This document shows, piece after piece, positions 18,901-23,561 of a stretch of DNA of 29,089 nucleotides. The stretch is from positions 1 through 29,089 of IMG/VR virus record IMGVR_UViG_3300034101_002565, one strand, 5' to 3'. Position 1 is the stretch's first letter; every line of letters starts with the position of its first letter. The notes under the pieces are model-generated. The model did not search any database. It was not told the origin of the DNA and saw nothing but the letters and a program-made list of their open reading frames with translations. The position numbers were made by a program, and so were the translations under genes. This DNA comes from a virus.

Positions 18901-21900
18901 GGACAATGGTTCAGTGGTTCCGCAATGGCGGCGGGTGGGCATTGTTGGCAATTCGATGGTGCAGAAGGCCGATGTCACCTTGCAGCCCGGACGCATGGAG
19001 GGCGGGAAGCTGGTGGACGCCGGCAACTACCAAGAAGTTACCCGCGACGAGGCGGCGACTCTTTGGGATTCGCAAATAGCAAACGCGCCCAAGGAAACCA
19101 AACGCAAAGATCATTTCCTGATTGGCGTGATGCTTCCGGTCTGGGACCGGCTTGGCTTGGAGCGGACGCGCATCTTCCGGTTCACTCCGACCACCGGCGA
19201 GCCAATGCTTGGGGTGCAGGTGCCATCCAAGGATGTTCCGGGGCTGCGCATGCGTATGGGTGCGCGCAATACCATGACCGCCGAACAAGCGTTCGACATG
19301 GTGATGACCGATGGGGCCAATCTGAATCTGGCCAATGGCTGGCGCATCGAGCGGCGGCGGGTATCGGGCGAACTGCGCGTCGAGATAAGCGGGCTGAACT
19401 TCGACCAAGGCCGCGCCTTTGCCGACCAATTTGGCGGCATCATGGAGCGGATTCAATACACGCCCAGGTTTTTTATCACGGATTCCGAAGTGATGCAGCG
19501 GGTTATGGACCGCAGCCCGGTGACGCAAATTAACGGCGAAAACGTGGTTTCGGAGGGAAGTTCGCCGGTGGTGGCCGGCGCCCGCCGTCTGGTCACGCCG
19601 GAGGACATGGACGCCGACATGGACGATCAGGCGGAATGGATATTTGAACAAGCACAATTAAGAGATTATGAAAACACAGATGAACTCGTCGCAGAAGAAC
19701 CCGAAACTTTCCTTGGACTTGCTGCCCAATGGCGTGAAACTCACCCAAGAGCAATTGGAAGTCCTGCGCAGGGCGCGGGTTCTGGCCGAGAAACAGCAGA
19801 TGGGCGAATTGAAGCCCTCGTAACTGACAACCTTGGGCTGGCGACTGCGCTGGCTGGCCGGTTCAACATTCCGCGGATCGACTTCGAGGACAAGGTTCAG
19901 GAGGCGCGGATCGGGCTTCTTACGGCCGCCCAATCCTTTGATGAAAGTCGCGGGGTGCCATTTGGAGCCTATGCCACGCGGGTCATCCGCAACCGGATGA
20001 ACAACCTTTACCGGGAACAGCGGCGGATTGCCGGCGCGGAAGCCCGGGAATTGGATGCCCCAGTGGGCGAAATGGACGGCGAAACTGGCCAAAGCATGCT
20101 GGCCGACCGGTTCGAGAATGAACCGGCAACCGACGATTTGGCAGCCGTGCGCGAGATTATGGAATCCGTGCCCGCGCGCCCGAGGAGAATTTGGACCGGC
20201 TTTATGGCCGGAAAGACCAACGAGGCCATTGGTCAAGAGGAAGGGATCAGCAAGCAGGCGGTCAACAAGATCATGCAGGCCACGCGGAACACGCTGCGCG
20301 CGCAGTTGGCCAAGCGCGGCATCCGGTCCGTGGACGATGTGTTTGCCCAAAAAGATCCGTTTGATACCGGCCGCATTGAGGGTATGCGGCAAGAGTTGGA
20401 TGACGAGGAATCAAAAGTGGCGGCCGCGCGTCCGTCCGTAGAGGCTGAATTGGCGCAAATTGCCGAGGAGCGTCAGAAGGCACAGGATTTCCGCAAGGCG
20501 GCCGAGCAGACGCCGAACAGCCCGCTTTTGCCTGGAGTCAAGGAGTGGTATAGCACTTGGCTCCGCGGCCGGATGGATAAGCTGGAGTTTTACGCTCCGG
20601 GCGCCAAAGCGGCCATGTTGGACAACCGGCGCAACGAGGCTTTGGTCGCGGCGACGATCAACAGCATGATGCAGCAAATCCGCGATGATATTACGCGGGC
20701 GTTTGGCTATCCGGCCTTCTGGAGCAAAAACAAGAAGCGGTTGCAGAACTTCTTGGACGAATTGCTTCCGGTGGCCGCGCGCCTCGAAGTGGACCGACTC
20801 GATGACAACGGCGACTTTGTGTTCAAGTCGTTTCTGATGCGCGCCGGAACGATCAACGCGGCCAAGGTGCGGACCAACAAGTTCAAGGTTGGCGACATGG
20901 TTGCAACCGACCGCGGGCTTTTCGAGCTTGGGCCGGAAATCGACGGCGGCCGCTATTTACTCATGAAAGCTATGCCGGCCGAGGTGCAGCAACAGATTTA
21001 CCAAGACTTCCATGCCCGCTACCCAGAATCGGCGCACTATCTGGACCGGTGGATCATGCCGGGGATGCAGGAAGCGCGCTACATGGGGCCGCAGGGCACC
21101 ATGACGGCCGAGTTTAACCGATACGCGCTGCGCGACCTGTTCAATGAGTGGCCGCAGGAGTTGAAAGACTTGTTTGGCGGGGTTCCCCTCCCCGATCTTC
21201 CGTATGTCGAGGGCTACACGCCGGACGTTGCCGAGGCCAAAACCTTGGGCGCCATGATCGGAAGCCTGTTGAGGTCTTTCCGGTCCGGCGCGCGCAAGAT
21301 GAAAGCCGGCGAGGCCCGCGAAACCGGGAACATCAAGAACCTATTTGACGGCTTTTCCGTCCGCGCCATGGAAGCACACCGCGAGAAAATCCGTGTTCTG
21401 ACCCGACAACGGTTGATTGAGGCGGCCGCGGTGGACGGCAACCGGATTCCAAAAGATCAGGCTGGCAACTATGTCGAGCTTGACCAGACCTATCGCAAAC
21501 TCCTCGAAGCGGTGAAAATTGCCCGCCGACTCAATCCCAAGGCCTTCCCTGCCCTGACCGGCGCGCTGACGCCGCAAGATCAAAAGGCGATGGCCAAGAT
21601 TTTGGGAGATGCCTTCCGGTTGCGGGGCCGCGGTCTGATGATCCACAAGGAGGTCGAACGCGAATTGATGTTGGGCATATCTCGTCAGGTTACAAACAAC
21701 GCGCTAACGCGCATTTTGTCCGGCCTTCTGGAACGGTATAACGCGGGGCTTCTGGCTACGCCGTTTACCACTATCACCAACTACGCAAGCAACGAACTTA
21801 TCAAATTGGTTCGTATCGCCAACCGATTCAATTACACGCTGGTCAGTATAGCCGCCGGCGATGTTAACGGGGCCAAGTTGGGCGGATACGAACTGATGTA

Positions 21901-23557
21901 TTTGATGCGCGGATTTATCACGGACCGGTTCCCGCAGTGGCAGCAGGAGCGGATTGGGAAAGTGGTTCCGCGGGAGATGTTCGATGACCAAACCGGCCTC
22001 GAAGCCATGGACATCGACCCGAATATCTCTGTCAAACAACAGTTGGGCCGCCTCAACTTGGGCGGTGCCTTCATGCAGGCCGTCCAATACGGAGAAATTG
22101 ACATCCGCCAGAAGCAGCAGATGGCTTACGCGGCCTATCGCGCGCATGCGCAAGTGGCGTGGAACGAGGCAAAACGCCGCGGCGAGGTATCAAATGATAC
22201 CAACCGGCGCGAATGGCAGCAGAATTGGATTGCCAATGCGCCGGCCGAGATTCACCGGGACGTTTACCTGACCACCGTGCTTTATCTGATGGATTACCAG
22301 AACGTGCCGGCTTGGCTCGATCCGCAGCAGTCCATGACGGCCATGGGCCAGATTGTGAAGCGCGGCCTCCTGCCGTTTGTCAAATGGCCCTACAACATGG
22401 CCCGCCAGTTCAAGCGGCTTACCTTTGACGCCGCCCTGAATACGGTTATGGCCGGCCGCACCAAGCAGCAGCGCATCGAGGGCATGGCCAACCTGATGAC
22501 CATGGGCGCGCTGGCCGCGGTGGGAACGGCTATCGCCATGGCCGACGATGACGAGGACGATCCGGTTCTGGGGGCCAGCGTGGACGAAGAAGGCAACCTG
22601 CTTGACGCCGCTTTCCGCACCAAAAACCGCATTAACCTGTCGAGGCTGGCCCGCATCATCTTTGCCCACGGCCTGATGCGGGATGCCGAGTTTACCATGG
22701 ATGACGGCTCCGGTGAGTCCAAAGATTTGTGGTGGAGGTATCGCAATTACCCTTACCTGAAAGAAGGTATTGCCATGGGCCTTCTGTTGGCGGGCAAGAC
22801 TGACAAGGCTTTGGAGCAGTTTGCCGATATTTCCGAGGAATACGTCAGCTTGGGCATGCTGGCCAAGATTGTCGGCCTGTCCTCGTTTGACAAAGACAAG
22901 CCGGTGGGTTTCCGCTTGGGAGAAGTAGCCTACGATGTGGGCACGGCCGGCGTCCTCCCCCCCCCTTGGCGGCAGTTTGCCACCCGCATGGTTGATCCGG
23001 TGATGCGCCGGTCGCGTGAGGCCGAGGCCTTGGGCTACGAGGCCGGACCGCTGGATGCCATTCGCGCCAACACGCCTTTTCTGTCCCAAACGGTGCCGAC
23101 TACCGGCCAGCTTGGGCGGTCCGCTTATGCGCCTTTTAATGCGGAAAACTGGTTTAACAAAGAGAGGCAAGCCGTTCAGCGGTCCAATATGCCGGCCGAT
23201 GAAAAACGCGCCACAATCGCCTCTTTGCGCCAGCAAGCGACCAAATTGAACATGGCCCCGGCACAGCAAGCCGACTTTATGCGGTTGGCCGGCCTGCCGG
23301 TGGAGCAATTTAACATGCGCGGAACCTCAACCGTTCCGGCCGTAGCAAATCTGGAAAGGCTGCGCAATATGGGCGTTGGGCCGGAAGCCTACGCGGTCAT
23401 CGAGACGGTGGACAAAATTGGGCGGACATCCACCCAACTTGTCGCCCCGAAAGCGTCTGCCATCGGCTACCAGCCCCGCGGACTTCAGGCTTTGCGCTTC
23501 TTTGGCGGGGTTAACCTTATGGCTGTTCCCCGTGGAAAACCGGAACTTGCCAAGTAG
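6059..23557 (+). CDS. Giant polyvalent protein (about 5,832 aa): zeta kinase, DNA methyltransferase, DarB/SBNO-type helicase, sigma-70-like factor
   Basis: One uninterrupted frame of 17.5 kb fills 60% of the window. Modules in order are: coiled coil (about 15-290); hydrophobic segments (about 660-1100); a possible metallopeptidase-like site at 1541-1545; an unknown partly hydrophobic module (about 1720-1950); a Pro-rich linker; polyvalent-associated regions (about 2060-2580); zeta-type kinase (about 2655-2955); adenine methyltransferase (about 2995-3295); SF2 helicase (about 3420-4510); sigma-70-like regions 2 and 4 (about 4590-4765); and a C-terminal module with another hydrophobic stretch ending in a DDDEDD cluster. 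This matches the polyvalent proteins described for phages and conjugative elements, which are thought to enter the host with the DNA. I place the start at ATG 6059; TTG 6056 is directly upstream, and neither has a strong Shine-Dalgarno. Continuity depends on the assembly. Whether it is cleaved into pieces is unknown. Confidence 0.93.
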   Translation: MATLSELMRAARAGNRGALDQLRERSFLSDRNAATLSAIEKETARADKERARAEREQARVLASAERERERENRSAAKSMQGDAVAFFTDASGRVRPITAPSGAAMRKWDKSGTMFDPVTGKAYIRDDKGKLIEQLPETDGKTVKKDGHVYKVVDGMPWKWVGYDKDRKTAQDRTFDSGLAQKTRELKSELQQATGELTLLNKDIASDRARIRDLDRQINDADKLGGDPAKVSLLQGEKEKMEGLLSAKVERQAQAELNAYRERAEFKAGAESIKQERDNYYSDKSKLHYDESKFPNTDRRPEAAAQLSNYLSEFALDTAAATLGVARNEPIRPVELGVMDSIWQQVEANNRALGAASVANANAFADSFSSGSALNQWTANAMRGRTQQATLELTAQAEIKLPEAVRKATGVDYAPPSWFTPEAMERQLTAKLAGQDAIQAPPGYKLEGGKLYAVEDGWSFFGVPVRSGQQKEIGTFKFDKHGVGYVELDPLANQSPSFASGQFFRGMPEYSAMPAWFAQSVKPKMGEQVVAEVRNEVEGMNWDKAAADMWEARRWEPETLRDTIDQWQAANDRQRADLIAKLDPRQADLAPEDRRLDTQYLYRQGQLSAQDARLLNKTAYGTNPDFASLPDSFDYWAKNSPTAAAQEFRRQQAEVPKLTWWQSAMATVAQAVPGMLQSNALGAIVGGEASRISAANTYSAREAFMSQYYQETARKDDFNLPAFVAARDKLLGDESTIGWARNSLNNTLQNAFGSSAGVMVGAGKMLLDTLTGGRIMTDEERTLIGAQTQTAWQNMMRAAQDRAPSSLGEAFLMANPSSYLFNFGGVRDKVWSGEKGGALNLAVDELYNYLNSGRGDGQQLQQLSERVKSAAAAFHDGVASRMSWENDPLDPRSTMNKAMAAYMETMSPAYWSMFKSGALNSQYELEIQKMAADYGSANGAIAESSFFGPLRQGFVGGQVAPLTEMAIEIGSNLLGVGAAKILVAGKWLATSQRAGLALNRAGRALGRLENLEESFFNLGKVQSTPGIMLTSGQKLRNTAVDMAKMGWASGSGEAFEEVVAAFGEAGATLGDAAAQGFAGFIGGVGLSAVHAPIGGALGTIQARRYEQAQDKALRQFVADYNTRFAETPITYEQAKQAQGYQNTGLVRTLNDNLKTLLTEDVRLSKELKGLAQTVGVSTPQGPAMGINPRIAEIYGERETIRGEVAANMLDVLGMSEASIRAVREINGLPADQKLLVDAAVRMASLTPLTPAQQRSLVEYGAYTRGDRVIVPDSLRSQLEQIAPFTAAVYLQKTEAEQLAEADAMESGETAVPTDVPVRQAQQAPPAPQPAGPVTPAEPTAQTVGQSGAAGSYTFTATYTPKGSQRPVTVTQTVQANTAEEAQAKAQTWAAAIERRLSDGPVQLGPVQGSGGVVAQTEAAAPVVQPNVAVFEAKPTAKTVTAMVEAAAPVLFNNSALPNVVVTPRLYVTRRMTNPITAEEYKALSPAQKKQYIALPNGGMAAYAGSSSRGPTIFIDQGQLATVLASIPPAERPARIAAIAREEVLHIATGAVRSPEQLIEDWSRLPDVVKRRVVEAYYPAQVLTDANQDWRNVETDPQQMALEFWRMYLSAKLDGVTTEQVAFAQDVDRLAELDPAFASNLRQLLENLAEWLREKLMGTLDDQTRAEFEDVAAKIEAEVARLDARGVAPAPMAESSVSQETAEAAAADEAMPENRAFVPAEDTGNWTSEGLRAAVKNAAAAFGYKIVDTGIDIGAVDRYGNVVNVGTQMYDKFNPGSEVGQWIDKVGNSEFAAEIADKMATPGLHRVWFGHDFLTNLDNVVGQFGWSAVPDYIVQLLKDSLTKSGIPFPGVELLVRDGAVSDRVATDWLSTNIGEVFGGGVAFFGTYRLAQQARQGNLSRPRVVFATVGVGIKLAAGVATAQPFLIISGLADAAILVTNLDQVREAFKKGADMAKERPARPVVRPPQMVDAPQVAPPPGPPAQAPPVSQQAPAVRVSAQAVEKAPSVVTPDPVAQAPAEAVEAPQPAVAERIAEAPKRPRKRATKPKAVKETYKDGFSNKDPFKPSPEAVLFIQKRGFSSAMESFVKGAEVTNNPAVISDNRSRATVLWYALDQELARLAKLAGVKPITGRSGSGYGYTGYSGTTPKQRLAFIKEVTKKGGEELGGQVRKLIADADRARPRWEKLVSMDNKLQPKSVTVPPPEAEAEAPAGNVILDVNGRKPNDSGVYSEADAEVIAFPAKKSQPVSAEVRVLELADGRWLANLRTEHRSGSYLGGGMGLSLKFSNNGQGYASREEALRDMFERIIEEQTTGVLNATDSMTSQKQRDGAFAVVEWAEAELDKVQPREVVAPQPAREVDAAFADLERFLQPAEARGPDGLTDTERAALQKEMMADQEAEAAEAMGAGGIDILDAVRQAGGLPAKNSPKVYQYAGELQRIREAQQPGNAVGVKGTFNLFRNNAPDLDALIKYLRDSGFRDLETPPDLFEMIERRLSSGRPIYGYEGMVLAAAAQPAGADFIAAMTRVADALYADGATTPEAMAARLVERFGNSMTPKLLSQVWANGTNTDPDVQVSWGQIYQKAVDENGAAGNNQVGERIDRQPSEETGGDTALQADAAETGGQTGGLYGRAGGRRLEDDGGVYGGSRDQERVLNKLRLDDQGREERIAKAFGDWPDGYSDLGMPNLPEGISDPNDSRLQVTLEKDTATIVAGSLANRLLGIPAGEVSRQVLRETIIEYFMRGGNDRQALSDVKEPQSQDNPLVVFMGGGGAAGKTSLLRREVAKGNIPDEGRVLSNPDEIREFLPEYDLLNELNDSRSSVITHPEASAISEEIERRARQNSFPLVIDGTMKNPEKSLTQARNLRAEGYRTKMIAVTIDPYEALVRSFLRAIGSKRYVPPPVLLGAHKGFNAALPTYIEFFGDDLVIYDNSPQNPILLSADDILSGRFSEVGARAGLNENATTPEELLGSYGEADRIERPEANPQRVAAEGILPLLEEGRKLNFEKDIQPITDAAWGGTLSAGTYEVKDAYDAMELAVNLFLARGGVFDANQGWKSFGPVGAIRALEDLQQRLPTQTKRSGRTDRYQQFSTPPVFSFVAHWVSGATAADVVLEPSAGIGGLAVYPKLDGATIIANELESKRIDFLREMGFDHLTTENAEQIDAILEPRFASGSLPRPTVVNMNPPFSNAAKSGKTGQTMVGAKHVESALKALRPGGRLVAIVGEGMGLDTPTFRQWWQNMAKQYHVRANIWVDGRNYTKYGTSFSNRLLVIDKVAPPAGSTNKNIIQGQIDDLADLITLLQGVRNDRPTIQPSAEQAGPGDAQTLEPAGTARTDAGARTGTGSRAGRSGGRTGRTGVRQGETARPADSAGRVERGVSDGGLAGRGQSEGRGTDDPQRTDGQRTGDGQPVIPGSGRESVEQTGITVEGAQTSARSIQNEDDVFALYTPAKVRIPGAQKHLAPLVESAAMASVPPPDPTYTPNLAKEVITEGRISETSLENIVYAGQAHSQVLPSGERRGYFIGDGTGVGKGRQIAGIIMDNLRQGRKKAVWISKSGGLIEDAKRDVEDVGLDPKKVFMLNKVKKGKKVEAADGILFTTYDTLKGGHQTLTEGAQGWWDKIKEHNSRMKQIAEWLGKDFDGVIALDEAHKAGNAIAVKGNRGLKQPSQAGIAVVDLQKLLPNARVVYVSATGATEVENLSYADRLGIWGEGTPFPNKQNFFDKIRAGGVSAMEVVARDLKAQGLYLARSISYKGVEFARLTHNLTPDQERLYNRIATAWQAVLSNMDRIMDETGAVNSRRARSNAASAFWGAQQRFFNQLLTGLQLPALLEDMDQQLAAGNSAVLQLVNTGEAVEKRALAKARTEAEGDEIPMEDLDLSPRQILLDFLDKSFPTDLYEEVQDPDNPERTVWNKVLNSEGQPVQSPAAVAEKERLMDEVALIDMPESPLNQIINRFGPDSVAEVTGRTQRVVTVRKGGKTETKIEKRSKAQARADAQDFQDGKRRILIFSDAGGTGFSFHASNRAKNKQRRVHYLVQAGWRADNALQGFGRTHRTDQANAPIYRLLETNIKGHKRFIASIARRLAQLGALTTGERRTAGQGMFSDSDNLESPYSADALWRLMNDLYNERVEGFTFDEFSESLGYVTTREGRKVNKLVSQQGGLADDQRPPITQFLNRILALPLDRQNTLFDLFMERLERRIETAKDDGSFDPGTQNYRAERVEVVADDVVYTQPDTGATTRLVEIEAFEDQIFTTFEEAERGGAIMWVKNRRSGNVFALREGPPRTLDNGSVVPQWRRVGIVGNSMVQKADVTLQPGRMEGGKLVDAGNYQEVTRDEAATLWDSQIANAPKETKRKDHFLIGVMLPVWDRLGLERTRIFRFTPTTGEPMLGVQVPSKDVPGLRMRMGARNTMTAEQAFDMVMTDGANLNLANGWRIERRRVSGELRVEISGLNFDQGRAFADQFGGIMERIQYTPRFFITDSEVMQRVMDRSPVTQINGENVVSEGSSPVVAGARRLVTPEDMDADMDDQAEWIFEQAQLRDYENTDELVAEEPETFLGLAAQWRETHPRAIGSPAQGAGSGRETADGRIEALVTDNLGLATALAGRFNIPRIDFEDKVQEARIGLLTAAQSFDESRGVPFGAYATRVIRNRMNNLYREQRRIAGAEARELDAPVGEMDGETGQSMLADRFENEPATDDLAAVREIMESVPARPRRIWTGFMAGKTNEAIGQEEGISKQAVNKIMQATRNTLRAQLAKRGIRSVDDVFAQKDPFDTGRIEGMRQELDDEESKVAAARPSVEAELAQIAEERQKAQDFRKAAEQTPNSPLLPGVKEWYSTWLRGRMDKLEFYAPGAKAAMLDNRRNEALVAATINSMMQQIRDDITRAFGYPAFWSKNKKRLQNFLDELLPVAARLEVDRLDDNGDFVFKSFLMRAGTINAAKVRTNKFKVGDMVATDRGLFELGPEIDGGRYLLMKAMPAEVQQQIYQDFHARYPESAHYLDRWIMPGMQEARYMGPQGTMTAEFNRYALRDLFNEWPQELKDLFGGVPLPDLPYVEGYTPDVAEAKTLGAMIGSLLRSFRSGARKMKAGEARETGNIKNLFDGFSVRAMEAHREKIRVLTRQRLIEAAAVDGNRIPKDQAGNYVELDQTYRKLLEAVKIARRLNPKAFPALTGALTPQDQKAMAKILGDAFRLRGRGLMIHKEVERELMLGISRQVTNNALTRILSGLLERYNAGLLATPFTTITNYASNELIKLVRIANRFNYTLVSIAAGDVNGAKLGGYELMYLMRGFITDRFPQWQQERIGKVVPREMFDDQTGLEAMDIDPNISVKQQLGRLNLGGAFMQAVQYGEIDIRQKQQMAYAAYRAHAQVAWNEAKRRGEVSNDTNRREWQQNWIANAPAEIHRDVYLTTVLYLMDYQNVPAWLDPQQSMTAMGQIVKRGLLPFVKWPYNMARQFKRLTFDAALNTVMAGRTKQQRIEGMANLMTMGALAAVGTAIAMADDDEDDPVLGASVDEEGNLLDAAFRTKNRINLSRLARIIFAHGLMRDAEFTMDDGSGESKDLWWRYRNYPYLKEGIAMGLLLAGKTDKALEQFADISEEYVSLGMLAKIVGLSSFDKDKPVGFRLGEVAYDVGTAGVLPPPWRQFATRMVDPVMRRSREAEALGYEAGPLDAIRANTPFLSQTVPTTGQLGRSAYAPFNAENWFNKERQAVQRSNMPADEKRATIASLRQQATKLNMAPAQQADFMRLAGLPVEQFNMRGTSTVPAVANLERLRNMGVGPEAYAVIETVDKIGRTSTQLVAPKASAIGYQPRGLQALRFFGGVNLMAVPRGKPELAK
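8030..9370 (+). other. Giant protein: hydrophobic, possibly membrane-interacting region
   Basis: At least three hydrophobic, Gly- and Ala-rich stretches occur. One lies around 8037-8120 (ATVAQAVPGMLQSNALGAIV), one around 8935-9015 (APLTEMAIEIGSNLLGVGAA) and one around 9225-9360 (AAQGFAGFIGGVGLSAVHAP). They are amphipathic rather than classical transmembrane helices. Similar segments are common in phage ejection proteins and could line a trans-envelope channel. That role is inferred. Confidence 0.45.
10400..10840 (+). other. Giant protein: possible metallopeptidase-like module
   Basis: The segment IAAIAREEVLHIATGAV contains EEVLH (residues 1541-1545), a possible degenerate form of the zincin HExxH in which the first His is replaced by Glu. 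It is preceded by a beta strand with GPTIFIDQGQL, reminiscent of the strand before the active helix in small zincins. Several polyvalent proteins carry zincin domains. With the first His missing, activity is doubtful, and this may be coincidence. Confidence 0.3.
13686..13702 (+). promoter_or_regulatory. Internal copy of the 17-bp element inside the giant gene
   Basis: TTGTCGAAAGGTTTGGC fits the intergenic consensus TTGYCRAAAGRWTTGRC at all 17 positions. Here it also codes for LVERFG in the giant frame. It lies 109 bases before the nested ORF at 13812 and about 330 bases before the zeta module. Weaker relatives occur at 12138 (TTGCCGAAAGGATTGCC) and 9545 (TTGTCGAAAGAATTGAA). Function is uncertain. 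Confidence 0.4.
13812..14012 (+). CDS. Nested ORF in the giant gene, +1 frame, 66 aa
   Basis: The ORF encodes a Pro- and Lys-rich start (VEIPPFKLTPPKPGDKPGVY) followed by a well-formed helix (ADWKMMEAYMEARGIKSGF). Its codons have high GC at the third position like other genes here. The giant frame over the same bases reads as low-complexity sequence (ETGGQTGGLYGRAGGRRLEDD). It ends just before the zeta kinase module. No Shine-Dalgarno is obvious; ATG 13764 in the same frame would add 16 residues. It could be an overprinted gene or a relic. An antitoxin role is conceivable from position alone, but it does not look like the helical epsilon antitoxin. Confidence 0.45.
   Translation: MALPVTIKLVKESTDSQAKKPVEIPPFKLTPPKPGDKPGVYTAERAGADWKMMEAYMEARGIKSGF
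14018..14930 (+). other. Giant protein: zeta-toxin-type kinase module
   Basis: The Walker A loop GGGGAAGKTSLL starts at residue 2765. It is followed by the zeta-characteristic NPDEIREFLPEYD, then HPEASAISEEIERRA and VIDGTMKN, and finally RYVPPPVLLGAHKGF with the conserved Arg and His region. Zeta kinases phosphorylate UDP-N-acetylglucosamine or related substrates and are toxic when free of antitoxin. In polyvalent proteins they are thought to act as effectors or in conflict with the host. All the motifs I can check are intact. Confidence 0.85.
15040..15950 (+). other. Giant protein: N6-adenine-type DNA methyltransferase module
   Basis: The order of motifs is QQFSTPP (a conserved lead-in of this family), VLEPSAGIGGLA with Glu at residue 3110 (motif I, cofactor binding), then NMNPPFS with Asn at 3180 (motif IV, NPPF type of amino-methyltransferases). 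The later ALKALRPGGRLVAIVGEGM is typical of the following strand-turn. A methyltransferase directly before a strawberry-notch helicase is the arrangement seen in DarB-like antirestriction proteins. Target specificity cannot be read from the sequence. Confidence 0.85.
15951..15956 (+). promoter_or_regulatory. Strong Shine-Dalgarno inside the giant gene
   Basis: AAGGAG lies 6 bases upstream of the ATG of the nested ORF at 15963. It is one of the best ribosome binding sites in the window and has no role in reading the giant frame, so it supports translation of the nested ORF. Confidence 0.7.
15963..16304 (+). CDS. Nested ORF in the giant gene, +1 frame, 113 aa, with its own ribosome binding site
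   Basis: This ORF lies wholly inside the giant gene, between the methyltransferase and helicase modules, and is read in the +1 frame. It starts at ATG 6 bases after AAGGAG and stops at TAG 16302-16304. The protein looks natural: acidic, helical and Leu-rich, with LNKLALAMLKRW, LPELMPVLELALEAV and TVLDELSEAFQMEDLLD. Codons are CTG-, GAG- and GAC-rich like the real genes. In the giant frame the same bases give a Gly, Arg, Thr, Gln-rich stretch with no fold. I infer that selection acts, or acted, mainly on the nested frame. I recognise no family; a small helical accessory factor is possible. Confidence 0.72.
   Translation: MTDQLSNHPLNKLALAMLKRWSRRELPELMPVLELALEAVPEGLEDGPEGQAFDRAKRRDPQTVLDELSEAFQMEDLLDADNLKDAGQMILNELMGNGQVTDSQLYREAAENP
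16315..19580 (+). other. Giant protein: strawberry-notch/DarB-type SF2 helicase module
   Basis: Walker A is GDGTGVGKGR at residues 3519-3528, the signature form of this family. Motif II is LDEAHK (Asp 3641), motif III is VSATG, and the motif VI region is GFGRTHRTDQ (about 4043-4052). A long C-terminal extension of alternating helices and strands follows, as in family members. Together with the upstream methyltransferase this matches P1 DarB-type proteins, which are packaged in the head and protect incoming DNA from type I restriction. The same role here is inferred from domain order. Confidence 0.9.
19668..19823 (+). CDS. Nested ORF in the giant gene, +1 frame, 51 aa
   Basis: It runs from ATG 19668 to TAA 19821-19823 and ends exactly where the sigma-70-like module begins. 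The product has a helical second half (LTQEQLEVLRRARVLAEKQQM). Codon third positions are GC-rich in this frame but AT-rich in the giant frame, where the protein is a linker-like stretch (PRAIGSPAQGAGSGRETADG). The ribosome binding site is poor: AAGAG only 3 bases from the ATG. It shares its frame and junction position with the other two nested ORFs, which raises its credibility. Confidence 0.4.
   Translation: MKTQMNSSQKNPKLSLDLLPNGVKLTQEQLEVLRRARVLAEKQQMGELKPS
19824..20350 (+). other. Giant protein: embedded sigma-70-like factor (regions 2 and 4)
   Basis: Region 2 is clear: DFEDKVQEARIGLLTAAQSF begins at residue 4608 and continues DESRGVPFGAYATRVIRNRM, matching the core-binding and -10 recognition helices of sigma-70 proteins. 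Region 4 has a helix-turn-helix, GKTNEAIGQEEGISKQAVNK, starting at residue 4718, which would contact a -35 element. There is no region 1.1, and the stretch between regions 2 and 4 is short, about 60 residues, as in small alternative sigma factors. It could direct host RNA polymerase to phage promoters soon after DNA entry. Confidence 0.85.
20400..23557 (+). other. Giant protein: C-terminal polyvalent-associated region
   Basis: After the sigma module comes a charged helical spacer, then about 1,000 residues with features typical of the C-termini of large polyvalent proteins. These include LLATPFTTITNYASNELIK, then LLPFVKWPYNMARQ, a hydrophobic segment MTMGALAAVGTAIAMA and an acidic cluster DDDEDD, followed by a Pro-rich tail. 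This resembles the LPD38-type module, but I recall this from family descriptions and could not verify it. It may serve virion packaging or membrane passage. Confidence 0.5.
22957..22965 (+). repeat. Run of nine C in the C-terminal part of the giant gene
   Basis: A C9 homopolymer encodes Leu-Pro-Pro-Pro in LPPPWRQF. One-base slippage here would change the last about 200 residues. Long mononucleotide runs are also common sequencing-error sites, so the frame should be confirmed. Confidence 0.8.
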
Positions 23558-23561
23558 TGTA

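Noticed and set aside
22190-23308. Open frame of 372 codons on the - strand
   Set aside because: It is antisense to the conserved-looking C-terminal region of the giant protein, and its translation is rich in Arg, His and Gly without motifs.
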